DNA from: JBCBKP01 sp038521625
GTDB lineage: Bacteria > Planctomycetota > Phycisphaerae > Phycisphaerales > UBA1924
Direction of reading: 5' to 3'
Assembly (NCBI GenBank): GCA_038521625.1
Contig: JBCBKP010000006.1
Coordinates: 45,233-109,232 of the forward strand
DNA length: 64,000 nt
A program made the position numbers and the translations under genes. Shown piece by piece: positions 43,730 through 52,586 of the stretch. Positions within the stretch are counted from its first letter, which is position 1, and every line of letters starts with the position of its first letter. The notes under the pieces were generated by a model. It saw only the letters and a list, made by a program, of their open reading frames with translations. It ran no database searches and was not told where the DNA came from.

Positions 43730-44542
43730 ATGCGCTCGTCCGTTCTCGTGAGCGCGGCCACCGCCGCGCTGTCCGTCTCCGCGCAAGCTCAGGTCACCCG
43801 GATCGGCTCCGCAAACGACGCCGCCGGGCTCCAGGGCCTCGTCGACCAGTACCGGGCCGACCTCGGCCAGCTCAACCCCAACGAGCCGGGCTCCGTCGGC
43901 TCGGGACGCCGCCAGATCAACTGGGACGCCGCACCCGACGCCGTCTCGGCGCCCAACGACTTCGCCGGCGACTTCTTCAACGCCGGGTTCTCGCCCCGCG
44001 CCCGCGGCGTCGAGTTCACCACGCCCGGCAGCGGCTTCCAGCTCTCCGCCACCGCCTCCAGCGGCCAGGGCGAGCGGTTCGCCAACATCAACCCGGCCTA
44101 CGCCGACATGTTCGGCACATTCAGCCCAGAGCGGCTCTTCACCGCCATCGACAGCAACGTCGTCGAGGTCGAGTTCTTCGTCCCCGGCACCGACCAGCGG
44201 GCCACCACCACCGGCTTCGGCGCCGTCTTCACCGATGTCGATCTCGACGACTCGACCTTCATCGAGTACTTCGATGTCGACGGCAACTCTCTCGGCAAGT
44301 TCTTCGCCGAGCCCGGCCTCGCCGAGAACGCCTCGCTCTCCTTCGTCGGCGTCAGCTTCGCCGAGGCGATCATCTCGAAGGTCCGCATCCAGTCCGGCAA
44401 CTCCGCCCTCGGCGGCCTCGAGGGCGGCGGGATCGACCTCATCGTCATGGACGACTTCATCTTCGGCGAGCCAGTGCCCGGCCCGGGCGTGGCCGCGATC
44501 GCGAGCGTCGGCCTGATCGTGGGGGCCCGCCGCCGCCGCTGA
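43730..44542 (+). CDS. Exported protein with PEP-CTERM-like sorting tail
   Basis: A 270-residue exported protein. Signal peptide about 1-19 (VLVSAATAALSVSAQAQ). The mature part begins with an AAGLQGLVDQYRADLGQLNP segment and continues as a beta-rich domain (FTTPGSGFQLSATAS, VVEVEFFVPGTDQRATTTGF, FIEYFDVDGNSLG) such as is common in planctomycete secreted proteins of unknown role. The end VPGPGVAAIASVGLIVGARRRR is the sorting signal for exosortase-type processing. ATG 43730 has AGGGGGA ten bases upstream. A GC hairpin follows the stop. Confidence 0.83.
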   Translation: MRSSVLVSAATAALSVSAQAQVTRIGSANDAAGLQGLVDQYRADLGQLNPNEPGSVGSGRRQINWDAAPDAVSAPNDFAGDFFNAGFSPRARGVEFTTPGSGFQLSATASSGQGERFANINPAYADMFGTFSPERLFTAIDSNVVEVEFFVPGTDQRATTTGFGAVFTDVDLDDSTFIEYFDVDGNSLGKFFAEPGLAENASLSFVGVSFAEAIISKVRIQSGNSALGGLEGGGIDLIVMDDFIFGEPVPGPGVAAIASVGLIVGARRRR

Positions 44543-44587
44543 AGCACGCGCCGCTGAAGCGCTCCGAAAGTGTGTCTCTTTCTCTCT

Positions 44588-44622
44588 GGGGGCCCTCGCC
44601 GGCGTGGCGGGGGCCCTTGTCG
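44588..44622 (+). terminator. Probable terminator after the PEP-CTERM-like gene
   Basis: GGGCCCTCGCC/GGCGGGGGCCC (44590-44600 with 44606-44616, one G:T pair) followed by TTGTCGTT. Strong stem but weak T run, so a moderate call. Confidence 0.55.
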
Positions 44623-44633
44623 TTGCGCGCCCC

Positions 44634-44658
44634 GTGGCACGGGCCGCCGGCCCGTGCG
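44634..44658 (+). repeat. Degenerate GTGGCAC palindrome
   Basis: GTGGCACGGGCC GCC GGCCCGTGCG shows the first hairpin of the GTGGCACAGGCC element with compensating A-to-G and T-to-C changes in the stem, but no second hairpin or closing CCAC. Confidence 0.5.
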
Positions 44659-44863
44659 CCCCCGTTCCGGCCTCACTTTCTCAAGAATCTGCGGCGCCGC
44701 GCGTGAGTCCGGACCTTTCAGTGCAGATAGGGACGCACAAGCGGGGGCCGAGCCGGAGCCCGAGACCAACTCGGATCCCAGAGACCGGCCGACCGCCACC
44801 AGTCAGACCGGAACCAGAGCACACGACACGGCGCGGCGACCGCGCCCGCGGGGGGAAACGACC

Positions 44864-45079
44864 ATGCACATCGCACGGGCAGCCGTCGCCGCGCTCTCGC
44901 TCGCGGCCAACGCCGCCGAGAGCCAGACCGGGACCGAGCCGACCGGCGAGCACGACCGGACGACCGCGACCGCCTCGCTGGCGTTCGCCCTGGAGTTCGA
45001 GCACGACGGCCTCGACGACCGCGAGGAAGACCGCGACGACGCCTCCATCTCCGCGATGGTCGTCAGCTTCGATGTGTGA
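44864..45079 (+). CDS. Small secreted acidic protein, hypothetical
   Basis: A 71-residue product beginning MHIARAAVAALSLAANAAES, a plausible signal peptide, then a Thr-rich linker and an acidic segment (EFEHDGLDDREEDRDDASIS) ending in MVVSFDV. GGGGGGAAACGACC just before the ATG provides a ribosome binding site, which is the main reason to accept it. The frame stays open upstream as shadow sequence. No family is recognised. It may also be a chance ORF. Confidence 0.45.
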   Translation: MHIARAAVAALSLAANAAESQTGTEPTGEHDRTTATASLAFALEFEHDGLDDREEDRDDASISAMVVSFDV

Positions 45080-45206
45080 AACGTGCGAGCGGGTGCACCG
45101 ACGACGTAGGGAACGGCGCCCGCTCAGGCCCGCCGGATTCACTCCGGCGCGGCCGTGAAGAAGCGAGTGTGCGCCCGGAGGGCGCTACGGAGCGATCAAG
45201 ACAGCT

Positions 45207-46205
45207 TCAGATCCCCAGCGCCTCAACCATCGCGCGACCCATATCGCTCGGCGTCTCCGCGACCACGGCGCCGGCCTCCTTGAGCGCCTCGACCTTGCTG
45301 TCCGCCGTCCCCGTCGGCTTGCCGCCCGCGCCCGCCGAGATGATCGCGCCCGCGTGGCCCATCCGCTTGCCCGGCGGCGCCGTCTTGCCCGCGATGAACC
45401 CCGCCACCGGCTTGCTCACGTGCCGCTTGATGTAGTCCGCCGCCGCCTCCTCGTCCGAGCCGCCGATCTCGCCGATCATCAGGATCCCGTCGCACGCCGG
45501 GTCCTCCTCGAACAGCCGGATCGCGTCGATGTGGTCCATCCCGCGCACCGGGTCGCCGCCGATGCCGATGCACGTCGACTGCGCCAGCCCGAGCTGCGTC
45601 GTCTGGAAGACCGCCTCGTACGTCAGCGTGCCCGACCGGCTCACGATCCCGACCGCCTTGCCGGTCTTGGCGTCGCTCACGTGCGTGTGGATGTACCCCG
45701 GCATGATGCCGATCTTGCACCCGCTGCCCGTGTACGGGTCGTCCGCCGAATCGCCCGAGCCCGTCTTCGGCCCCGGCGTGATCACGCCCGGGCAGTTCGG
45801 CCCGATCAGCGTGAACTTCCCGCCGCCCATCCGGTCGTCGCCGCCCGCCTCGACGTTCATCTGATCCAGCTTCGCACGCACCCGGATCATGTCGTTGACC
45901 GGCACGCCCTCGGTGATGCAGCAGATCAGCCCGACGCCCGCGTCCGCCGCCTCCAGAACCGCGCCGGCCGCGAACCGCGGCGGCACGAAGATCATCGTCG
46001 CCGTCGCCCCGGTCGCGTCCACGGCCTCGGCCACCGTGTTGAAGATCGGCAGCCCGTTGGCGTCGGTCTGGCCGCCCTTCTTGGGGGTCACCCCGCCCAC
46101 GAGATTCGTGCCGTAGTGCAGGCAGCCACGCGTGTGCACCGCACCGAACGAGCCGGTGATCCCCTGGCAGATGACCTTCGTATTGGCGTCGACGAGGACC
46201 GACAT
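45207..46205 (-). CDS. sucD: Succinate-CoA ligase alpha subunit
   Basis: A 332-residue alpha subunit of succinyl-CoA synthetase, which makes ATP or GTP from succinyl-CoA in the citric acid cycle. Visible are the CoA-binding GITGSFGAVHTRGCLHYGT (about 15-33), IFVPPRFAAGAVLEA, ITEGVPVNDM, IGPNCPGVI, VGIVSRSGTLTYEA, and the phospho-His in GHAGAIIS. An insert near 140-165 (GGDDRMGGG and PKTGSGDSADDP) makes it longer than the usual 290. GGAG lies upstream of ATG 46205. The beta-subunit gene sucC is not adjacent, which is unusual, as the two normally form an operon. Confidence 0.94.
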   Translation of the reverse strand: MSVLVDANTKVICQGITGSFGAVHTRGCLHYGTNLVGGVTPKKGGQTDANGLPIFNTVAEAVDATGATATMIFVPPRFAAGAVLEAADAGVGLICCITEGVPVNDMIRVRAKLDQMNVEAGGDDRMGGGKFTLIGPNCPGVITPGPKTGSGDSADDPYTGSGCKIGIMPGYIHTHVSDAKTGKAVGIVSRSGTLTYEAVFQTTQLGLAQSTCIGIGGDPVRGMDHIDAIRLFEEDPACDGILMIGEIGGSDEEAAADYIKRHVSKPVAGFIAGKTAPPGKRMGHAGAIISAGAGGKPTGTADSKVEALKEAGAVVAETPSDMGRAMVEALGI

Positions 46206-46331
46206 GCAGCGCTCCGTTTCCGGACAGAGGGTGAATCCCGAGAGAGCCCGAGGGTAGTCTGAACACCCACCAGACGCAGACCCCCGCCAACCCCCGCCCA
46301 CCCCCGTCAACCACGCCCGAGGAGGCATTTG

Positions 46332-47441
46332 ATGAACCGATCGAGACGCCGGTGGCCCCTCATCGCCGCGATCCCCCTCGTTCTCGCGTGGGGCTGCGGC
46401 CCCCGCGTCGAGGTCGTCGAGGGCGGCGCCTGGCCCGCCGAGTGGGAATCGCTCCGCCTCTACAGCGGCAAGCAGGCGGGCCTCCGGGCCTACTCCGCCG
46501 GCGACGTCAACGCCGGCCGCGCCATCAGCCTGGGCAAGAGCGTCAACAAAGACGTCGACCGCGCCGTCAGACGGGCCGGCGACAAGGCCAAGCCCATCGA
46601 GTCCGAGCCGATCGACGGCGGCGTCTCCCTCGTCGTCGTCCTCGGCAAGGACGACCCGACCCCGGAGCCCTTCCGGCGCGTCATCGAAGAAGAAGTCGTC
46701 ACCATCAAGGAACAGATCGCCAAGAAGCTCAGCGCCCGCAGCGTCCTGATGGTCGCCGAGACCGCCCCGAACGCGGAAGCCGACGCCGACGAGGCAGAGC
46801 TCAAGGTCGCCGAGACCGAGGAAGAGATCGCCCTCGCCCGCGAGAAGGCCACCCAACAGATCGCCGAAGAGAGATTCAAGAAGCCCTGGAACGAACTCAC
46901 CGACGAGCAACGCAACCAAGCGATCGCCGACTACGACCTCGCACTCGAATCCGCCAACGCCGAACGCGCCAAGATCCGCGACGTGCTGCTCGACGTCCTC
47001 GACCCCGAGCTGCTCGAGCAGCTCATGCCCCTCGGCCTCACACGAGAGCAGGCCATCGACGTCTTCCCCGAGTCCGTCAGCCGCGACGTCCGCTGGGTCA
47101 TGATCCGCCCGAGCCCCGAGCGCGCCTGGCAGGGCCTCGAGCCCGTCGGCCACCGCATGATCGAGGAGCTCATCGACAACCCCCTCTTCCGCGCCGCCGC
47201 CCACGTCCTCCTGCCCGTCTTCCGCGGCACCATCCTCGACAAGTACGCCGACGTCGTCGCCCTCGCCGCGCAGTCCCTCGAGCTCCGCGCCCGCGGCATC
47301 GACGCCGAGAGCGTCGGCGTCGAGGACCCCTTCCGAGACTGGGTCGAGGCCTCCGGCAAAGCCGACGGCGAACGCATCTTCGGCGACGACACAGATGAGG
47401 CCGCGACCGAGCCGGCAATAGAGTCGGGCGACACGGACTGA
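46332..47441 (+). CDS. Lipoprotein of unknown function
   Basis: A 369-residue protein with signal peptide and lipobox (LIAAIPLVLAWGCGP, Cys about 22), hence a likely membrane-anchored lipoprotein. The central part (about 110-220) is helical and charged, with a coiled-coil-like segment (EIALAREKATQQIAEERFKK). The end is acidic. No domain is recognised. GAGGAGG lies eight bases before ATG 46332. It is divergent from sucD and only 23 bases before the next lipoprotein gene, so the two may be co-transcribed. Confidence 0.75.
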   Translation: MNRSRRRWPLIAAIPLVLAWGCGPRVEVVEGGAWPAEWESLRLYSGKQAGLRAYSAGDVNAGRAISLGKSVNKDVDRAVRRAGDKAKPIESEPIDGGVSLVVVLGKDDPTPEPFRRVIEEEVVTIKEQIAKKLSARSVLMVAETAPNAEADADEAELKVAETEEEIALAREKATQQIAEERFKKPWNELTDEQRNQAIADYDLALESANAERAKIRDVLLDVLDPELLEQLMPLGLTREQAIDVFPESVSRDVRWVMIRPSPERAWQGLEPVGHRMIEELIDNPLFRAAAHVLLPVFRGTILDKYADVVALAAQSLELRARGIDAESVGVEDPFRDWVEASGKADGERIFGDDTDEAATEPAIESGDTD

Positions 47442-47464
47442 CCCCACGAACGCCCGAGGACCGC

Positions 47465-48580
47465 ATGCCACAGATCGCTCGCTCCGTCCTGATCGCCGAC
47501 GCCGCCCTCCTCGCCGCCGGCTGCGCCACCTCCAACCGCGCCGGCAGCACCGGCGAGCCGTTCGAGGTCGTCGCCGAGTCCGCCCGCTACCGATGGACCG
47601 GCGTCGCCGCCGTCATCGACGGCCGACGCGAGCGCATCTTCGTCAACTACCCGCACTGGAACGAACGCGCCCCCGCGCAGGTCGCCGAGCTCATCGACGG
47701 CCAACCCGTCGCCTACCCCAACGCCACCATGCAATCCTGGTCGCCCGGCCAGAACCCCGCCAGCCGCTGGGTCTGCGTGCAGTCCGTTCACGCCGACGAC
47801 TCCGGACGCCTCTGGGTCCTCGACCCCGCCGCGCCCGGCTTCCAGGGACCCGTCCCCGGCGGCGCCAAGCTCGTCCACATCGATCCCGACACCGACCGCA
47901 TCGTCCGGACGTACCTCTTCGACGACACCGCCGCCCCGCCCGGCACCTACCTCAACGACGTCCGCATCGACCTCGAGACCGACACCGCCTTCATCACCGA
48001 CTCCGGCCGCGGCGGCCTCGTCATCCTCGACCTGGCCACCGGCGCCACCCGCCGCGTCCTCGACCGCCACCCGCTCACCGAGACCGAGCCCGGCGTCACC
48101 CTCACCGTCGGCGGCCAGCCCTTCCTCGCCCCCGACGGCACGACGCCACAGATCCACTCCGACGGCATCGCGATCGACCCCGAGACCCGCACGCTCTACT
48201 TCCAGGCCATCACCGCACGCACCCTGCACTCGATCCCGCTCGACACCCTCCTCGACGCCTCCCTCGGCGACGCCGCCATCGCCCGTGCCGCTTCGAGCCA
48301 CGCGAACGCGCCTGTCACCGACGGCATGCTCTTCCACAAGAACCGGCTCCACTTCTCGGCGCTCGAAGAGGACGGCGTCGTGACCTGGGATCTCACCGGC
48401 TCCACCCCGCGCCGCGACGCCACCGTCTCCCACCCCCGCATCGCCTGGCCCGACAGCTTCGCCAAGGGCAAGCGCGGCTCCGTCCTCGTCACCACCGCGC
48501 AGATCCACTCCGTCCCGCCCTTCGAGCCCGGCGCCCGCGTCCCCGAGCAGCCCTACCTCATCCTCCGCGTCCGGCCCTAG
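47465..48580 (+). CDS. Major royal jelly/yellow-like beta-propeller lipoprotein
   Basis: A 371-residue protein with signal peptide and lipobox (DAALLAAGCAT, Cys about 20). The mature part matches the MRJP/yellow family, a six-bladed propeller: YRWTGVAAVIDGRRERIFVN, SVHADDSGRLWVLDPAAPGF, KLVHIDPDTDRIVRTY, LNDVRIDLETDTAFITDSG and SDGIAIDPETRTLYFQA. Bacterial members are secreted or envelope proteins with unknown, possibly lactonase-like or ligand-binding roles. Likely in an operon with the preceding lipoprotein. Confidence 0.82.
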   Translation: MPQIARSVLIADAALLAAGCATSNRAGSTGEPFEVVAESARYRWTGVAAVIDGRRERIFVNYPHWNERAPAQVAELIDGQPVAYPNATMQSWSPGQNPASRWVCVQSVHADDSGRLWVLDPAAPGFQGPVPGGAKLVHIDPDTDRIVRTYLFDDTAAPPGTYLNDVRIDLETDTAFITDSGRGGLVILDLATGATRRVLDRHPLTETEPGVTLTVGGQPFLAPDGTTPQIHSDGIAIDPETRTLYFQAITARTLHSIPLDTLLDASLGDAAIARAASSHANAPVTDGMLFHKNRLHFSALEEDGVVTWDLTGSTPRRDATVSHPRIAWPDSFAKGKRGSVLVTTAQIHSVPPFEPGARVPEQPYLILRVRP

Positions 48581-48697
48581 GCCCTCCCGACGGCGCCCAC
48601 CCGCCGGCGGTACCATGGTCGCCCGCGAGCGTGGGAGAGAAGCCGCGCCCCCCGCCAACGGGATGGGCAGCCGCGGCACCGCAAGGGAGAATCAACA

Positions 48698-49486
48698 ATG
48701 TCCGCCGACAATGCCGCCGGGAGCTCCGCCCTGGTGCCCTGCATGCTGTCCTTCATCGCCGGCGCCGCAATCGCCAGCGGCATCTGGGTGCTCTCAGAGA
48801 CCACCAAGGCCCCGGGCGTCCCCGATTCGGACACCACCGCCGTCAGCGGCGGCCCCGTCCCCCCGGGCGAGCGCGACGCCCGCCCCGCCCTGCCCACGAC
48901 CGATCCAGCCGGGACCGCCGACGACGGCGCAAACCCAGCAGACGGCGGCCTCTACGACGAGTTCGCCGAGGTCCCGCCCGAAGAAATCCTCGCCATGATG
49001 ACCGAGGCGGGCGAGCCGGGCGAGCCCCACGACCTCATCGCCCAGATGGAGGGCGAGTTCGCCATGGAGATGCGCTTCTGGGAAGCGCCCGACCAGGACC
49101 CCGAGCCCACAAGCGGCATCGCCAACAACCGCATGGACCTTGGCGGCCGCTTCCTCGTCGGCGAGATGCGCGGCGAGTTCAACTTCGGCGGCGAGACCGT
49201 GCCGATCGAGGGCCGCAGCATCCTCGGCTACAACAACCTCACCGAAGAGGTCGAGTCGACCTGGGTCGACACCTTCACCACCGCCACGACCCGCGACACC
49301 GGCTCCATCGACGGCAACGCCATCACCACCGAGGGCACCACGCAGACCCCCTTCGGCCCCTCCGTCGCGCGCCGCATCTACACCATCCACTCCACCAACC
49401 GCTACACACTCGAGTTCTTCGAGCAGGACACCGACGGCAGCTTCATCAAGACCGGCGAGATCGAGTACCGCCGCATCGGCGGCTGA
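48698..49486 (+). CDS. DUF1579-like membrane-anchored protein
   Basis: A 262-residue protein with one N-terminal span (LVPCMLSFIAGAAIASGIWVL, about 12-32), an Ala/Pro/Asp linker, and a C-terminal beta-barrel-like domain of about 150 residues (MEGEFAMEMRFW, GRFLVGEMRGEFNFGG, GRSILGYNNLTEEVESTWVD) that fits the DUF1579 family, whose role is unknown. AAGGGAGAAT lies before ATG 48698. Its stop directly abuts the stop of the convergent HIT gene with no base between. Confidence 0.78.
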   Translation: MSADNAAGSSALVPCMLSFIAGAAIASGIWVLSETTKAPGVPDSDTTAVSGGPVPPGERDARPALPTTDPAGTADDGANPADGGLYDEFAEVPPEEILAMMTEAGEPGEPHDLIAQMEGEFAMEMRFWEAPDQDPEPTSGIANNRMDLGGRFLVGEMRGEFNFGGETVPIEGRSILGYNNLTEEVESTWVDTFTTATTRDTGSIDGNAITTEGTTQTPFGPSVARRIYTIHSTNRYTLEFFEQDTDGSFIKTGEIEYRRIGG

Positions 49487-50074
49487 TCAGCCCGGCCCCA
49501 AGACCGCCCGGTACCGACCGGCCATCGCCTCCAGCGAGCTCGGGATCACGCGCACCCCGCCGACCGACGCCATGAAGTTGGTATCGCCGCCCCAGCGCGG
49601 CACCAGGTGCGCGTGCAGATGCCCGGGCACCCCCGCGCCCGCCGCCCGGCCCTGGTTGATCCCGACGTTCACGCCCTGCGGGTTGATCGCCCGCTCCATC
49701 AGACCCATCGCGCGATCCACCAGCGCCCACAGACGCGACCGAGCCCCGGGCTCGTAGTCCAGCAGCCGCGGCCGCGCCTCGCCGAGCGCCACCAGCAGAT
49801 GCCCGTTCGCGTACGGGTACTTGTTCAGCAGGATCATCCCCGCGTCGTCCCGGAACAGCACGTGGTTCGACCCGTCCCGCTCCGGGTGCGCCCAGTACTC
49901 CCGCAGGAACCCCGCGGCCGAGGCCGCCCCCGGCTTCGGCCCGGCCCGCTTCGCCCCCCCGTCATCCGGCGGTGCGTCCTCCCCCAGCGTCTCCAGATAC
50001 CGAAGCCGCCACGGCGCCCAGATCGCCTCCGGGCCCGCTCCGCCGCCCCCGTCTGTCGTCCGATCATCGCCCAT
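49487..50074 (-). CDS. HIT-family nucleotide hydrolase/transferase
   Basis: A 195-residue histidine-triad protein. The active site HLHAHLVPRW (about 145-154) has the HxHxHxx pattern, and the earlier WAPWRLRYLE, NKYPYANGHLLVA and NVGINQG match the Ap4A phosphorylase-like HIT branch (Rv2613c type). It probably splits or phosphorolyses dinucleoside polyphosphates such as AP4A in the cytoplasm. ATG 50074 is chosen because homology begins there; the open frame continues upstream to 50890 only as shadow. No clear ribosome binding site is visible. Confidence 0.88.
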   Translation of the reverse strand: MGDDRTTDGGGGAGPEAIWAPWRLRYLETLGEDAPPDDGGAKRAGPKPGAASAAGFLREYWAHPERDGSNHVLFRDDAGMILLNKYPYANGHLLVALGEARPRLLDYEPGARSRLWALVDRAMGLMERAINPQGVNVGINQGRAAGAGVPGHLHAHLVPRWGGDTNFMASVGGVRVIPSSLEAMAGRYRAVLGPG

Positions 50075-50227
50075 CGGCCCGAGTCTACGGGTTGTGCCGA
50101 TCCGCCCCGCACCATCGGACCGCCATCCGGACCTCGCCCTCCCGTCGAGCCCCGCCCCCGCCGACCTCCAGAGCGAAAGCCACGCGGCGTGCGTCCGCGC
50201 GGCGCGGACGGCGGGGGAGGTGCGAGC

Positions 50228-50674
50228 GTGCAGGTCGGCGAGATCATGACAACCGACGTCGTCACGGTCTCCATGGACCACACCCTCCGCGAGGTCTCCG
50301 AGATCTTCGAGCTCGAGGGATTCCACCACGTCGTCGTCGTCGAGAACGACCACGTCCTCGGCGTTGTCTCCGACCGCGACGTCCTCAAGACCGTCAGCCC
50401 CTTCATCGGCAAGCTCGCCGAGCGAGCCACCGACCTCAACAGCCTCGAGCGCCCCGTCCACCAGTGGATGACCCGCGACGTCATGTCCGTCGACCCCGAC
50501 GAGTCCGCGGCCTGGGCCGCGCGCATGATGCTCCGCCGCGGCGTCTCCTGCCTCCCGGTCATCCAGGACGACAAGCTCGTCGGCATCGTCACCCTCCGAG
50601 ACGTCGCGTTCACCGCCATCGAGCTCCTCGAGGCCGCCGCCGACGACGAGAACGCCCTCGGCGAAGCCGCCTGA
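50228..50674 (+). CDS. Two-CBS-domain protein
   Basis: A 148-residue protein made of a pair of CBS domains, which bind adenosyl nucleotides. The first is MTTDVVTVSMDHTLREVSEI with FHHVVVVENDHVLGVVSDRD; the second is MTRDVMSVDPDESAAWAARM with GVSCLPVIQDDKLVGIVTLRD. It starts with GTG at 50228, with GGAGGTG six bases upstream. Stand-alone CBS pairs usually act as sensors of energy charge for a partner protein; no partner can be named here. Divergent from the HIT gene. Confidence 0.9.
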   Translation: MQVGEIMTTDVVTVSMDHTLREVSEIFELEGFHHVVVVENDHVLGVVSDRDVLKTVSPFIGKLAERATDLNSLERPVHQWMTRDVMSVDPDESAAWAARMMLRRGVSCLPVIQDDKLVGIVTLRDVAFTAIELLEAAADDENALGEAA

Positions 50675-51018
50675 CCGACGTCGGCATCCGGCATCCGTGA
50701 TTCGGCATCCGGCATCGGGCATCGGGCGCTGCAAGCGCATGGGCCGCCACGGTATTCCATCGCCCATCGCCCATGGCGCCGCTCCGTAGTAAGTGTGGGC
50801 TGGGTCGAGGGCTTTCAACCCCCGGCGTCGTTTGCGCCATCCGCCGCCCGACGCCGCGGGCGAGGCGGAGGGGGCGGTCCTCCCTCTCACTCTGGGAGAG
50901 GGCCGGGGTGAGGGCCTCGCGTTCAGTTCCGCGCCTCACCCGATGCCCATTGCCCACTCCCCATTGCCCGGATCCCGCTACCCTCGCCGCCGGGAAGCCG
51001 GAGCAAGGGAGGCCGCGC
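50675..51018. repeat. Intergenic region packed with short repeats
   Basis: This 344-base gap before pepA holds a run of GGCATC/GGGCATC units (about 50683-50727), CCATCGCCCATCGCCCATGG (50758-50777), one copy of a mobile-looking element with CTCTGGGAGAGGGCCGGGGT (about 50880-50920) and a TGCCCATTGCCCACT-type array (about 50942-50970). A second copy of element plus array is at 55554-55650. No gene is supported. Confidence 0.7.
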
Positions 51019-52518
51019 ATGTTCGAGTCTGTCAGCATCGGGGGACGCGGCACCGCGTCCGTCGCCGTCATCGGTCAATTCAAGGGCGAGGATCTCGACC
51101 CGCGTTCCGCCGCGATCGACCCCGACGCCTACGCCGAGTTCGCCGCCGGCCAGAACGACGCCACCGGCGAGGTCGGCTCCGTCCTCTCCGTCTTCCCCGC
51201 GGACGGCTACGAGCGCGTGTTCATCGTCGGCCTCGGCGATCGCGAGGGCTTCAAGCCCGGCGCCCTCCGCAACGTCGCCGGCGCCCTCGCCCGCACACTC
51301 GCCCGCGCCATGATCGACGACGTCGAGCTGCGACTCCACGACGCCGTCGTCTCGCTCAACGACCCGCCGAGCAAGAGCGATTGCGGCCGGGCCCTCGGCG
51401 AGGGCCTCGGCCTCGCCTCATGGAACTACGACGAGCTCCGCGGCGAGGCCACCGACGTGCCCGAGCGCTGGCCGCTCACCGTCCGCTGCGAGGACGAGGC
51501 CTTCGAAGACGGCCTCAAGACCGGCGTCGCCATCGCCGCCGGATCCAACCTCTGCCGCACGCTCAGCCAGACGCCGCCCAACATCGCCACCCCCGAGTGG
51601 ATCGCCGAGCAGTGCAAGAAGCTCGCGCGCGAGACCCGACTGAAGTGCTCGGTCATCTCGGGCGACAAGCTGCTCGACGAAGACCTCACCGGCATCTTCA
51701 CCGTCGGCCAGGCCTCCGAGAACGAGCCCTGCTTCGTCCGTCTCGAGTACCGCCCGACGCGCATCGCCAGATCCGCCAAGCCCTTCGTGCTCGTCGGCAA
51801 GACCATGACCTACGACTCCGGCGGGCTGAGCATCAAGGTCGGCGGCTCCATGCGCGGCATGAAGCGCGACAAGGACGGCGGATGCGCCGTCATCGGCGCC
51901 ATGCACACCATCGCCACCGTCATCAAGCCCGACATCCCCGTCGTCGCCCTGCTCAGCTGCGCCGAGAACTCGATCTCCGACGAGGCCTACCGCCCCGACG
52001 ACGTCATCACCTTCCGCAACGGCGTCACCGTCGAGGTCACCAACACCGACGCCGAGGGCCGCCTCGTGATGGCCGACGCGCTCTGCTGGGCCTGCGAGAA
52101 GGAGAACCCCGCCGCCATCATCGACATGGCCACGCTCACCGGCGGCGTCGTCGTCGCCCTCGGCAAGGTCTTCGCCGGTCTCTGGTGCGACGACGACAAG
52201 CTCCGCGCCGCCGTCGAGGAAGCCGGGCAGGCCACCGGCGAACGCGTCTGGCGCCTGCCGCACGATCCCGCCTACCGCGAGATGATGCGCTCGCCCATCG
52301 CCGACATCGTCAACAGCGCACCCGTCCGCGAGGCGCACCCCATCCAGGGTGCCGCCTTCCTCAGCTACTTCTGCGAGGAGGGCATCCCCTGGGCCCACGT
52401 CGATATCGCCGGCGTCCACGCCATCGAGAAGGACCAGGGCCCGCTCATCCCCGGACCGACCGGCTTCGGCGCCCGACTCGCCGCCGAGGCGATCGCACGC
52501 TTCGCCGCCGCCGACTGA
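51019..52518 (+). CDS. pepA: Leucyl aminopeptidase (M17)
   Basis: A 499-residue cytosolic M17 aminopeptidase, a hexameric two-metal enzyme that trims N-terminal residues. The catalytic signature NTDAEGRL is at 342-349. Metal- and substrate-binding segments VGKTMTYDSGGLSIK, KDGGCAVIGAMH, AENSISDEAYRPDDVI and MATLTGGVVVALGK are all present, with the C-terminal AFLSYFCEE and WAHVDIAGVH. The N-terminal 160 residues form the usual regulatory domain. GGGAGG lies before ATG 51019; the longer open frame upstream passes through the repeat-rich gap and is rejected. The usual Gly-Ile-Thr-Phe is Thr-Met-Thr-Tyr, a mild variation. Confidence 0.94.
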   Translation: MFESVSIGGRGTASVAVIGQFKGEDLDPRSAAIDPDAYAEFAAGQNDATGEVGSVLSVFPADGYERVFIVGLGDREGFKPGALRNVAGALARTLARAMIDDVELRLHDAVVSLNDPPSKSDCGRALGEGLGLASWNYDELRGEATDVPERWPLTVRCEDEAFEDGLKTGVAIAAGSNLCRTLSQTPPNIATPEWIAEQCKKLARETRLKCSVISGDKLLDEDLTGIFTVGQASENEPCFVRLEYRPTRIARSAKPFVLVGKTMTYDSGGLSIKVGGSMRGMKRDKDGGCAVIGAMHTIATVIKPDIPVVALLSCAENSISDEAYRPDDVITFRNGVTVEVTNTDAEGRLVMADALCWACEKENPAAIIDMATLTGGVVVALGKVFAGLWCDDDKLRAAVEEAGQATGERVWRLPHDPAYREMMRSPIADIVNSAPVREAHPIQGAAFLSYFCEEGIPWAHVDIAGVHAIEKDQGPLIPGPTGFGARLAAEAIARFAAAD

Positions 52519-52586
52519 CGTCCCCGCGGGTATCCTGAACGCGTGGGGCGGACCGATCCGTGGTCCGCAAAACGGGAGGTACTGAC

